NCBI RefSeq assembly: GCF_013522705.1
Contig: NZ_JAAMRE010000003.1
Coordinates: 62,001 to 126,000 of the forward strand
DNA length: 64,000 nucleotides
DNA from: Pseudomonas lurida
Lineage (GTDB): Bacteria > Pseudomonadota > Gammaproteobacteria > Pseudomonadales > Pseudomonadaceae
Direction: 5' to 3'
The notes under the pieces were generated by a model. That model had not been told where the DNA came from. It saw only the letters and a program-made list of their open reading frames with translations, and did no database searches. Of the stretch, positions 1-7,833 are shown in pieces. The translations under genes and the position numbers were made by a program. Position 1 is the first letter of the stretch. Every line of letters begins with the position of its first letter.

Positions 1-1
1 C

Positions 2-133
2 TTCGAGATTCCGCGCAGCGAAGCGCTGCCGGTGACGTACATCATCGATGACAAGGGTAAGGTGCGCGAGCAGTTGATGGGCGAGCAGACGGCCGCAGGG
101 GTACTGGCCAAGCTCAAGGCGTTGCGCGGGTAA
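2..133 (+). CDS. Thioredoxin-like (TlpA/redoxin) protein, C-terminal end only
   Basis: The window opens inside a reading frame whose last 43 residues are visible. They contain LPVTYIIDDKGKVREQLMGE, the cis-proline loop and final strand of a TlpA/AhpC-type thioredoxin fold, in which the proline before the strand packs against the active-site disulfide. The CxxC end lies upstream of the window, so disulfide activity cannot be checked. Periplasmic location is inferred from the family only. A strong inverted repeat follows the stop. Confidence 0.7.
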   Translation, partial: FEIPRSEALPVTYIIDDKGKVREQLMGEQTAAGVLAKLKALRG

Positions 134-148
134 AGCGAGCTCTCAACG

Positions 149-181
149 CAACGGTGGGAGAAGGCTCTGGTCCCACCGTTG
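149..181. terminator. Hairpin between the redoxin gene and the convergent lipoprotein gene
   Basis: A perfect 11-bp inverted repeat (149-159 with 171-181, loop of 11 nt) lies between two convergent genes. There is no long T-run after it on either strand, so it may be a weak terminator or a REP-like palindrome. Confidence 0.5.
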
Positions 182-206
182 GATGTTCATCCGATCAGAA
201 CTCGGA

Positions 207-611
207 TCAGCCTTCTTCGAGCCACAGGCGGATCGGCTTGCCTTCGGCCGGCCAGAAGCGGGTCTGCTCGATGGGCGAGACGTCCCAGCGTTGTACGTTT
301 TGCAGGGCCTGAAAGAAGCGGTGCTCCTGCTCCATCAGGGCCTCGGCGCAGAGTTTGCGGGTGCTGCCGATCTTGCCGAAGCTGAGTTTGTCGCCGTCCA
401 AGGTGTAGGGCGCAAACCAGTGGTTGCAGCCTCCATTGCCGTAGGCACGTCCGTCATTGCCAAGGGTGACGGTCAGGTGCGCGTAATCCATCAGCGGCCG
501 CTCACCGATCCACTCCACCACGTAGCTGTGGTCCTGCTTGAGTTTGACCTCATCGCCCGCACAGCCGGCCAGGCCCGCGCCGAGTGCTGCCATCAGCAGC
601 ACGCCTTTCAT
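207..611 (-). CDS. META/HslJ-domain lipoprotein
   Basis: The 134-residue product starts with a short hydrophobic leader and the lipobox LAGC (Cys at about residue 17), so it is predicted to be a lipoprotein. The body has META/HslJ-like features: a strand-rich fold with GNGGCNHWFAPYTLDGDKLSFG (split here for reading as GNGGCNHWF and YTLDGDKLSFG), similar to the G-x-GGCN signature of HslJ. HslJ-type proteins are linked to heat and novobiocin tolerance in E. coli; the role here is unknown. Its start overlaps the stop of the upstream gene by 4 nt, so the two are probably translationally coupled. Confidence 0.75.
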   Translation of the reverse strand: MKGVLLMAALGAGLAGCAGDEVKLKQDHSYVVEWIGERPLMDYAHLTVTLGNDGRAYGNGGCNHWFAPYTLDGDKLSFGKIGSTRKLCAEALMEQEHRFFQALQNVQRWDVSPIEQTRFWPAEGKPIRLWLEEG

Positions 612-1048
612 TGCGTGGCCTTCCGGCAGCTCGGGCAGCGGTGCTTGTCGCCGTCGCTGGCCCAGCCCAACTCCGCGACACGCGCGTTGGCGGCCGGCTG
701 CAGCGGCTCCTTGGTCAGCTTGGTTTCCACAGCGAACTCAAATTCCAGCACGGCGTCGCAGCTGTCGCAGTTGACCTTCCAGGTGTGGATCTCCAATTCG
801 CCGAATTTCGGCCCCTGGGCCATGGCGACCCATTGGCCGGCCGGGCGGATGGAGTAGCGCGCATCGCCTTCGACGGTCAGACGCATCGACAGGGTTTTAC
901 TGCCGCGCAGGGTGACGATCAGAACGTCGCCATGTTTGATCGAGCCACCGTTGCCGGTGACCTGGTAACGGCCCGGCACCAGGGCGCGGCATTCGATCAG
1001 GGTGTGTTGCGGGCTCAGCAAGCTGAAGCGGAAATCGTGTTCGGCCAT
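608..1048 (-). CDS. Conserved hypothetical protein with two CxxC pairs
   Basis: A 146-residue protein is read from the ATG at 1048, chosen because GGAGG stands 5 nt before it; a longer frame from 1072 has no such site. No signal peptide is visible. The sequence is strand-rich with a CDSC pair in the middle and a CPSC pair at the C-terminus (SDGDKHRCPSCRK), suggesting a small metal-binding or redox end. I do not recognise a named family. It is cotranscribed with the downstream META lipoprotein gene. Confidence 0.65.
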   Translation of the reverse strand: MAEHDFRFSLLSPQHTLIECRALVPGRYQVTGNGGSIKHGDVLIVTLRGSKTLSMRLTVEGDARYSIRPAGQWVAMAQGPKFGELEIHTWKVNCDSCDAVLEFEFAVETKLTKEPLQPAANARVAELGWASDGDKHRCPSCRKATQ

Positions 1049-1119
1049 GGATCCTCCAAATAGGCGCGGCATCCTATCACGGGTGCCGGCCTATCATCAG
1101 CGCGCTATGTGACCGCTGA

Positions 1120-2109
1120 TCAACCGTCAACCTGATTTCGCACCTGGCCGTCGGCCCATGCCGCGATGTTGGTCAGCGTGGTGGTGGCGATGGCCGCCAG
1201 GGCCTCGCGGGTCAGGAACGCCTGGTGCGCGGTGATGATCACGTTGGGAAAGGTCAGCAGGCGCGCGAGGACGTCATCCTGTAAGGGCAGGTCGGAGCGG
1301 TCTTCGAAGAACAACTGGGCTTCTTCCTCGTACACGTCCAGCCCCAGGTAGCCGAGCTGACCGTCCTTGAGGGCGTCGATCAAGGCGGGCGTGTCCACCA
1401 GTGCGCCGCGTCCGGTGTTGATCAGCATCGCCCCAGGCTGCATCTGTGCCAGTGAAACGGCGTTGATCAAGTGCCGGGTGTCTGTAGTGAGCGGGCAGTG
1501 CAGGCTGATCACCTGGGCCTGGGCGAGCAGCTCCGGCAGGCTCACGTAGCGCGCGCCGAGCGCCTGCACGTCGGGATTGGGGAAGGGGTCGTAGGCCAGG
1601 AGCGCGCAGCCGAATCCGGCCATGATCCTGGCAAAGGTTGCGCCGATCTGCCCGGTGCCGACCACGCCGACGGTTTTGCCCGCCAGGTCGAAGCCGGTTA
1701 ATCCGTGCAGACTGAAATCGCCGTCGCGGGTGCGGTTGTAGGCGCGGTGCAAGCGGCGGTTGAGCGCCAGGATCAGCGCTACGGCGTGCTCGGCCACGGC
1801 GTGGGGCGAGTAGGCGGGCACGCGCACGATGGTCAGGCCCAGGCGCTTGGCGGTGGCCAGGTCGACATGGTTGTAACCGGCCGAACGCAGCGCGATCAGG
1901 CGCGTGCCGCCCTTGGCCAGGTGTTCCAGCACCGGGGCGCTGAGGTCGTCATTGATAAAAGGACAGACCACTTCGTGGTGCTCGGCCAGCGCCACGGTGT
2001 CGAGGTTCAGCCGCGCCGGCTGGAACTGCAGCTCCAGACCCGGCGGCAGCGGCGCGCCGAGAAAACTGTCGCGGTCGTAGGTTTGGCTGCTGAACAGAAT
2101 TACGCGCAT
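1120..2109 (-). CDS. ldhA: D-lactate dehydrogenase (fermentative, NAD-dependent)
   Basis: The 329-residue length and sequence fit the D-isomer-specific 2-hydroxyacid dehydrogenases of the LdhA type, which reduce pyruvate to D-lactate with NADH in the cytoplasm. The nucleotide-binding motif VGTGQIG lies near residue 150. The catalytic Arg lies in the INTGRGALVD region, and the catalytic His is in ITAHQAFLT near the C-terminus. AGGGAGC precedes the ATG. In Pseudomonas, ldhA commonly lies next to gacS, as it does here, which supports the call. Confidence 0.9.
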   Translation of the reverse strand: MRVILFSSQTYDRDSFLGAPLPPGLELQFQPARLNLDTVALAEHHEVVCPFINDDLSAPVLEHLAKGGTRLIALRSAGYNHVDLATAKRLGLTIVRVPAYSPHAVAEHAVALILALNRRLHRAYNRTRDGDFSLHGLTGFDLAGKTVGVVGTGQIGATFARIMAGFGCALLAYDPFPNPDVQALGARYVSLPELLAQAQVISLHCPLTTDTRHLINAVSLAQMQPGAMLINTGRGALVDTPALIDALKDGQLGYLGLDVYEEEAQLFFEDRSDLPLQDDVLARLLTFPNVIITAHQAFLTREALAAIATTTLTNIAAWADGQVRNQVDG

Positions 2110-2146
2110 TGCAAAGCTCCCTGCGTATTCAAATCAATGGGCCGCG

Positions 2147-4900
2147 TCAGGCGCTGACCCGCGCTTCACTGGCCAATCGGGCGATGGCCATGTCGAGCTC
2201 GTCCAGTGCGTGCAAGGCCTTGGCGTCGTCCTGCTTGAGCAGGGTTTCAGCGCGCTGGCAGGCAGCGCGCAGTTGCGGCACGCCACAGTAACGTGTGGCG
2301 CCGTGCAGGCGATGCACGCGTTCGATGAGCGCGTTGTTGTCATTGGCTTGGCGAGCGACGCTGATGGCCGTGCGGTCCGCTTCCAGCGAAGCCAGCAACA
2401 TGGCGAGCATGTCGGCGGCCAGGTCGGTCTTGCCGGCGGCCAGGCGCAGGCCTTCCTCATGGTCCAGCACCGGCAGTTGCACGCCAGGGGCCAGGCCGTC
2501 GGTGGTGCGCTCCGGCGCTTGGTTGCGCAGCGCCAGCCCGGTCCATTTGAGTACCACCTGGGCCAATTGCCGTTCGCTGATGGGTTTGGTCAGGTAATCG
2601 TCCATGCCGCTTTGCAGCAAGGCGCGTTTTTCGTTGGCCATGGCGTGAGCGGTGAGGGCGACGATCGGCAGCGGCGTGCCATGACGCTCGCTTTCCCACT
2701 GGCGTATCGCTTCGGTGCTCTGGCGACCGTCCATGCCGGGCATCTGCACGTCCATCAGCACCAGATCGTAGGCCTCCTGCTTGACTGCGTCGACGGCGGC
2801 GTAACCGCTTTCCACCGCGTGCACTTTGGCACCCATGTCTTCCAGCAACGTTTGCACCAGCAACAGGTTCGCCGGGTTGTCATCTACGCACAGCACACGC
2901 GGCGCGCGGCTGGACAACGGTTCGCCCGGCTCGCTGCGCGAAGGGCGCGGGCTGATCAGGTCCGACAGCGCCCGACGCAGTTTGCGGGTACACGCCGGCT
3001 TGGCCTGCAACTGGCTGTTGGGGTTGGGCACCGACTGATTGAACAGCATCTGCTCAGTGGTAGGGCACAGTACCAAGACCTTGCAGCCCAGGTGCTCCAG
3101 GTCCCACAAATGCTGGTTGAGGCGCTCCGGGGGAATGTCGTTGGCCGTCACGCCGAGTACGGCCAGGTCGATGGCCTGCTCAGTCTGATGGGCGCTGGTG
3201 ATCCCGTTGGTCAGGCTTTCGAGGGTATTGAACGGGGTAACTTCCAGGCCGCAATCCTCCAGTTGGTGTTGCAGGGCCTGGCGCGCCAACTCGTGGTTTT
3301 CGAGGACGGCCACGCGATGCCCCAGCAGCGGCGCGCAGGGCAGGTCCTCGACGTCGTCCCGGGTTTTGGGCAGGTTCAGGCTGATCCAGAACTCCGAGCC
3401 TTCGCCAGGCGTGCTGTCGACGCCGATTTCGCCGCCCATCTGTTCGATCAACCGCTTGGAAATCACCAGCCCCAGGCCGGTGCCGCCGGGCTGGCGCGAT
3501 AATGAGTTATCGGCCTGGCTGAAGGCCTGGAACAGCGCGCGTACGTCCTGGCTGGACAGGCCGATGCCGGTGTCCTGCACGCTGATGCGCAGTTGCACGG
3601 TGTCTTCCTGCTCCTCCTCGATCATCGCGCGGGCCACGATGGTGCCCTCGCGGGTGAACTTGATCGCATTGCTGATCAGGTTGGTGAGGATCTGCTTGAG
3701 CCGCAGCGGATCGCCCACCAGCGCCAGCGGCGTGTCGCGGTAGACCAGGCTGACAAGCTCCAGCTGCTTGGCATGGGCGGCGGGCGCGAGGATGGTCAGG
3801 GTGTCCTGCAGCAGGTCGCGCAGGTTGAATGGAATGCTGTCGAGCACCAGCTTGCCGGCTTCGATTTTGGAGAAGTCGAGAATCTCGTTGATGATGCCCA
3901 GCAGGTTGTCGGCGGATTTTTCGATGGTGCCCAGGTAGTCGAGCTGACGCGGCGTCAGTTCGCTTTTCTGCAGCAGGTGGGTAAAACCGAGGATGCCGTT
4001 GAGCGGCGTGCGGATTTCATGGCTCATATTGGCCAGAAACTCCGACTTGATGCGGCTCGCCTCCAGGGCTTCCTTGCGCGCCAGGTCCAGCTCGATGTTC
4101 TGGATTTCGATGGTTTCCAGGTTCTGGCGTACGTCTTCGGTGGCCTGGTCGATGCTGTGCTGCAGTTCTTCCTGGGCGTTCTGCAGGGTCTCGGCCATGC
4201 GGTTGATTCCCGAAGCGAGCTGATCCAGCTCCTGGCTGCCCAGCGCGGGCAGACGCGTTTGCAGATTGCCGTCCTTGAGCTGGGCCACGGCTTGCTTGAT
4301 CAGGCCGATCGGCGAGGTGATCGTGCGGCTGATGCGCAGCGCCAGCGCGGCGGTAAAGATCAGCCCGATGGCAATCAACAGCAGGCTGGCGAACAGGCTG
4401 CGGTAGCCGCGCAGCAACATGCCGTTATGGGACAGTTCCACTTCGACCCAACCCAGCAGGCGGTCGCTTTCGTCGGGAATCAGGTCGCCCGCGAGGTTGC
4501 GATGCCGGCCGAACACCGGCAGCAGGTAACGGGTGGCGTCGTTGCCGGTGCGTTGCAACAGGTGTGAACTGTTGCCGATCGGTGCCGGATTGAGCATGGT
4601 CGGGCCGGCGTGGGCGAGGGTGCCGCGGTCGGGCGCGAGGAAGGACACGGTGCGTACATCCTGCTGCTCCAGGGACTGGGTGGCGATGCGCTCCAGCAAG
4701 TCCACGTTCCTGCTGCTCAGGGCCGGTGCCACCAGTGGCGCCAATTGCTCGGCGATCATCTCGCCGCGCTGCAGCAACTGGGTTTGCAGCTCCGACAGCT
4801 GCATCCAGGTGAAATACCCACCCAACAACAAGGCCATCAGGCTGGTCGGCAACAAGGTCAGCAACAGTACGCGGCCTTTTATCCCCATTCTTCTAAGCAC
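2147..4900 (-). CDS. gacS: Hybrid sensor kinase GacS
   Basis: The 917-residue protein has the full GacS/BarA layout: a transmembrane helix at about 10-30, a periplasmic stretch, a second helix at about 165-190, HAMP, HisKA with the phospho-His in NMSHEIRTPL (His294), HATPase, a receiver with Asp in LVLMDVQMPG (about 717) and a C-terminal Hpt domain with VHRLHGATRY (His about 863). It phosphorylates GacA and so controls rsm small RNAs, secondary metabolism, biofilm and virulence. Translation starts at GTG 4900. All phosphorelay residues are intact, so no spontaneous gac mutation is visible. Confidence 0.97.
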   Translation of the reverse strand: MLRRMGIKGRVLLLTLLPTSLMALLLGGYFTWMQLSELQTQLLQRGEMIAEQLAPLVAPALSSRNVDLLERIATQSLEQQDVRTVSFLAPDRGTLAHAGPTMLNPAPIGNSSHLLQRTGNDATRYLLPVFGRHRNLAGDLIPDESDRLLGWVEVELSHNGMLLRGYRSLFASLLLIAIGLIFTAALALRISRTITSPIGLIKQAVAQLKDGNLQTRLPALGSQELDQLASGINRMAETLQNAQEELQHSIDQATEDVRQNLETIEIQNIELDLARKEALEASRIKSEFLANMSHEIRTPLNGILGFTHLLQKSELTPRQLDYLGTIEKSADNLLGIINEILDFSKIEAGKLVLDSIPFNLRDLLQDTLTILAPAAHAKQLELVSLVYRDTPLALVGDPLRLKQILTNLISNAIKFTREGTIVARAMIEEEQEDTVQLRISVQDTGIGLSSQDVRALFQAFSQADNSLSRQPGGTGLGLVISKRLIEQMGGEIGVDSTPGEGSEFWISLNLPKTRDDVEDLPCAPLLGHRVAVLENHELARQALQHQLEDCGLEVTPFNTLESLTNGITSAHQTEQAIDLAVLGVTANDIPPERLNQHLWDLEHLGCKVLVLCPTTEQMLFNQSVPNPNSQLQAKPACTRKLRRALSDLISPRPSRSEPGEPLSSRAPRVLCVDDNPANLLLVQTLLEDMGAKVHAVESGYAAVDAVKQEAYDLVLMDVQMPGMDGRQSTEAIRQWESERHGTPLPIVALTAHAMANEKRALLQSGMDDYLTKPISERQLAQVVLKWTGLALRNQAPERTTDGLAPGVQLPVLDHEEGLRLAAGKTDLAADMLAMLLASLEADRTAISVARQANDNNALIERVHRLHGATRYCGVPQLRAACQRAETLLKQDDAKALHALDELDMAIARLASEARVSA

Positions 4901-5105
4901 GCCACTCTCCTGCTACTACATTGAAATCAATCGTTCGCGCAGGCATCCCGCCCGCGCCACCTGCGCAGTGTAGCCATTTGCGCGGGGTGTAATCTTGCAA
5001 ATTCGACACCGCCGACAATCTTCAGGATATTGGAGGGCGAGCGGCGATTGCCTGCGGCGGGCTAATCTTGAATAATTGGCGATTGAGAATGACTTGCAGA
5101 CGCTA

Positions 5106-5822
5106 ATGACTCCCGCAGCCAGTATCCTGACCATCGAAGACGATCCCGTGCTCGGTGCCTACGTTCATGAACACTTGGAGCGCAGTGGCTTTCAGGTCAC
5201 CTGGTGCCAGAACGGCCAACAGGGTCTGGACATGGCGCGCGCGCGTGCATTCGACGTGGTGTTGATGGATATTCTGCTGCCGGGGCTGGATGGCTTGTCG
5301 ATCCTCACCGATTTACGCAAAAGTCATTCGACCCCGGTGATCCTGATGTCGGCCCTGGGCGCCGAGGCCGACCGGGTCAGCGGTTTTCGCCTGGGCGCAG
5401 ACGACTACTTGCCCAAGCCTTTCAGCATGCTTGAGCTGCGTGTGCGCATTGAGGCCATTCTGCGTCGCGTGGCGCTTGACCGACGGCCGTTGCCTGCCCG
5501 GCCAGCCCTATGCGAAGACGTGCCGGGCCTGCGCTTTGACGATGAGCTGGATGATGTTTTCCACCAGCAGCACGCCGCCGGCCTGACCCGCAGCGAATTC
5601 CGCCTGCTGGAAACCCTGCACCGCAACGCTGAGGAAGTCTTGAGCAAAGCCTTTCTTTATCAGCATGTGCTGCAACGCGGTTATGCCCCCCATGACCGCA
5701 GCCTCGACATGCATATCAGCCAGATCCGCCGCAAGCTCAAGGCCATCGGCTACACCGAGCGCGAAGTGCGCACCGTGTGGGGCAGGGGTTATACGCTGAG
5801 CGGTCGCGATGACAGCCTTTGA
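5106..5822 (+). CDS. OmpR-family response regulator, PirR-like
   Basis: The ATG at 5106 gives 238 residues; a longer frame from TTG 5076 has no better support. The receiver domain has the acidic pair EDD near the start, phospho-Asp in VVLMDILLPGLDG and Lys in DDYLPKPF. The C-terminal winged helix ends in the usual VRTVWGRGYTL. It overlaps the next kinase gene by 14 nt. In P. aeruginosa the genes next to gacS are pirR-pirS, which control the enterobactin receptor PirA, so orthology is likely from position. No pirA follows here, so the target is open. Confidence 0.85.
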   Translation: MTPAASILTIEDDPVLGAYVHEHLERSGFQVTWCQNGQQGLDMARARAFDVVLMDILLPGLDGLSILTDLRKSHSTPVILMSALGAEADRVSGFRLGADDYLPKPFSMLELRVRIEAILRRVALDRRPLPARPALCEDVPGLRFDDELDDVFHQQHAAGLTRSEFRLLETLHRNAEEVLSKAFLYQHVLQRGYAPHDRSLDMHISQIRRKLKAIGYTEREVRTVWGRGYTLSGRDDSL

Positions 5823-7179
5823 ACGTCCTTTGAAGCGCCTGCCGGGCAAGCACTCGTTGTTCTGGAAGCTGGCCTGCCTGTTGATTGCTTTCTGCTTACT
5901 GATGATCTGGCTCAGTTGGTCCTGGGGCCGCTACATGGAGCAGCAGAACGCCTACCTGTCCGAAGAGGCGAAATTTACCCTGGGCGGTTATGCGGCGGGC
6001 GCGGAGCAGGCTTGGAACCGAGGTGGCCATGCAGGCGTCGATGCCTGGCTGCAGATGCTGGGGGCTCGGGAAACCACCTGGGTCGGCGTGATCGGCAACG
6101 ACCTGCAATCATTGAGCAGTTATCCCCTGAGCAGCTCGGAGAGCCAGCGCCTGACCTTTCTGCGCGGCTTGGACTGGCCGGTGAGCCGGCATGTGAAAGG
6201 GCTGCCCTGGTTGAAGATTGCATTCCCCACCGACCCCGAGGCCGGTTCGTTGGTGATCGAATTGCCGCAGCGTTTTATGCCCGGTCGCTATCAAGTGTTC
6301 TGGCGTGTGGTCACCAACGGCGTGATCCCTGGTTTGTTCACGCTGTTGTTGTGCATTGGCCTCTATCGCCTGCTGATCATGCCGCTCAATCAGTTGCGCG
6401 AACAGGCCAACGCCTGGCGCGCCGACCAATTGAACACACGCTTGTCGCAAGATGCGACCAGTCGCCAGGATGAGTTGGGCGAACTGGGCCGCGCCTTTGA
6501 CCATATGTCCGAGCGCTTGCAGGGCACAGTGGTGCTGCAGCAGCAGTTGCTGCGAGACATGTCCCACGAACTGCGCACGCCGTTGAGCCGCCTGCGCGTG
6601 GCCTGCGACAGTGAGCAGGACCTGGCGCAGCTGCGTGAGCGCCTGGGCCGGGAAATCGACGCGATGCAGCGGCTGGTGGAAGACAGTCTGCAACTGGCCT
6701 GGCTCGACGCCGAACGGGCGCCGCTGGTCAAGGAAGCGATCCAATTGCAGGCGCTGTGGGACATGTTGCGTGAAAACGCCTGCTTTGAAAGCGATTGGCC
6801 GGCGTCGCGCCTGCCGTGCCTGCTGGGGCCTGAATGCTGGGTGCGGGGCAACCTCAATGGGCTGGCCCAGGCCCTGGAAAATATCCTGCGCAATGCCATA
6901 CGGCATTCTCCGACGGGCGGGGTGGTGTGCCTGGACGGGCGGCGCGAAGGGGAGTACTGGCACTTATGGCTGGAAGACCAGGGCGGTGGAATCGATGAGC
7001 GGGACCTGGAGCGTATTTTTGCGCCGTTTACTCGGCTGGACGGCTCGCGCCCGGGCGATGGCGGCTTCGGCCTTGGGTTGAGTATCGCGCGCAATGCGCT
7101 GCAACGTCAGGACGGCAGCCTGTGGGCGGAAAATACCGGCGCGGGCCTGCGTATGCATTTACGCCTGCCGGCGCTGTAG
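5809..7179 (+). CDS. Sensor histidine kinase, PirS-like
   Basis: The 456-residue inner-membrane kinase has a first transmembrane helix at about 17-37, a periplasmic domain of about 130 residues and a second helix at about 165-190. HAMP and HisKA follow with the phospho-His in RDMSHELRTPLSRLRVA, then HATPase with an N-box (ENILRNAIRHSP) and a GGFGLGLSIA G-box. It partners the overlapping regulator upstream. The ligand is unknown; PirS of P. aeruginosa responds in siderophore-dependent iron uptake. Confidence 0.85.
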   Translation: MTAFERPLKRLPGKHSLFWKLACLLIAFCLLMIWLSWSWGRYMEQQNAYLSEEAKFTLGGYAAGAEQAWNRGGHAGVDAWLQMLGARETTWVGVIGNDLQSLSSYPLSSSESQRLTFLRGLDWPVSRHVKGLPWLKIAFPTDPEAGSLVIELPQRFMPGRYQVFWRVVTNGVIPGLFTLLLCIGLYRLLIMPLNQLREQANAWRADQLNTRLSQDATSRQDELGELGRAFDHMSERLQGTVVLQQQLLRDMSHELRTPLSRLRVACDSEQDLAQLRERLGREIDAMQRLVEDSLQLAWLDAERAPLVKEAIQLQALWDMLRENACFESDWPASRLPCLLGPECWVRGNLNGLAQALENILRNAIRHSPTGGVVCLDGRREGEYWHLWLEDQGGGIDERDLERIFAPFTRLDGSRPGDGGFGLGLSIARNALQRQDGSLWAENTGAGLRMHLRLPAL

Positions 7180-7182
7180 ATC

Positions 7183-7698
7183 TCAGCCGCGACGCTGTTT
7201 GCGTTTCTTCCATTGATGGGCAACCCACCAACGCCAGTAGCCCATGGTCAGGCAATAGGCCAGTGCGCCCAGCACCAGCCCCAGTACCACCGAACCGAGC
7301 AGAAAGGGTTGCCACAAGGTGCTTAACTGGCCGCTGATCCATTCCCAGGTCAAGTCGTCGGGAAGGCTGCGCGCGGGGACGTTCATCAGCCAGGCGCCGG
7401 TCAGATAGGTGCAAATGAACACCACCGGCATGGTGATCGGGTTGGTCAGCCACACCAGGCTCACGGCGATAGGCATGTTGCCGCGCACCGTGATGGCGAG
7501 GATCGCTGCGAGCAGCATCTGCAAGGGAATCGGAATGAACGCCGCGAACAGGCCCACGGCCATGGCCCGCGCCACCGAGTGTCGGTTGAGGTGCCAGAGG
7601 TTCGGATCATGCAGCAACGTACCGAGAAACTGTAATGACTTGTGTTCCCTGATACTGGTGGGGTCGGGCATGTACCGTTTGAATAAGCGCCGAGGCAT
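7183..7698 (-). CDS. DUF2062 inner-membrane protein
   Basis: A 171-residue protein is read from the ATG at 7698 (MPRRLFKRYMPDPTSIRE), the usual start of this family in Pseudomonas; the frame extends to 7770 without a plausible site. Three or four hydrophobic segments follow a basic N-terminus (AMAVGLFAAFIPIPLQMLLA and later ones), and the tail is strongly basic. DUF2062 proteins are small membrane proteins of unknown function. The gene is convergent with the kinase and divergent from comEC. Confidence 0.8.
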   Translation of the reverse strand: MPRRLFKRYMPDPTSIREHKSLQFLGTLLHDPNLWHLNRHSVARAMAVGLFAAFIPIPLQMLLAAILAITVRGNMPIAVSLVWLTNPITMPVVFICTYLTGAWLMNVPARSLPDDLTWEWISGQLSTLWQPFLLGSVVLGLVLGALAYCLTMGYWRWWVAHQWKKRKQRRG

Positions 7699-7833
7699 AA
7701 GGGGTCCAGGTCGGTTCGAGGGGCAAGTATGCCCGCATTCTATAAACAGGAAATTCAGACTTTGTGACAAAACATCATAGGCCTTGTCGCAGGCCCGTCT
7801 AAGACTGAGTGGATCACTTGAAAAGGATGATTC

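Noticed and set aside
2210..4567. Long plus-strand frames opposite gacS (430 and 324 codons)
   Set aside because: They are antisense to a complete, motif-rich GacS; they are Gln/His/Arg-rich shadow translations of GC-rich DNA with no domains or ribosome sites.
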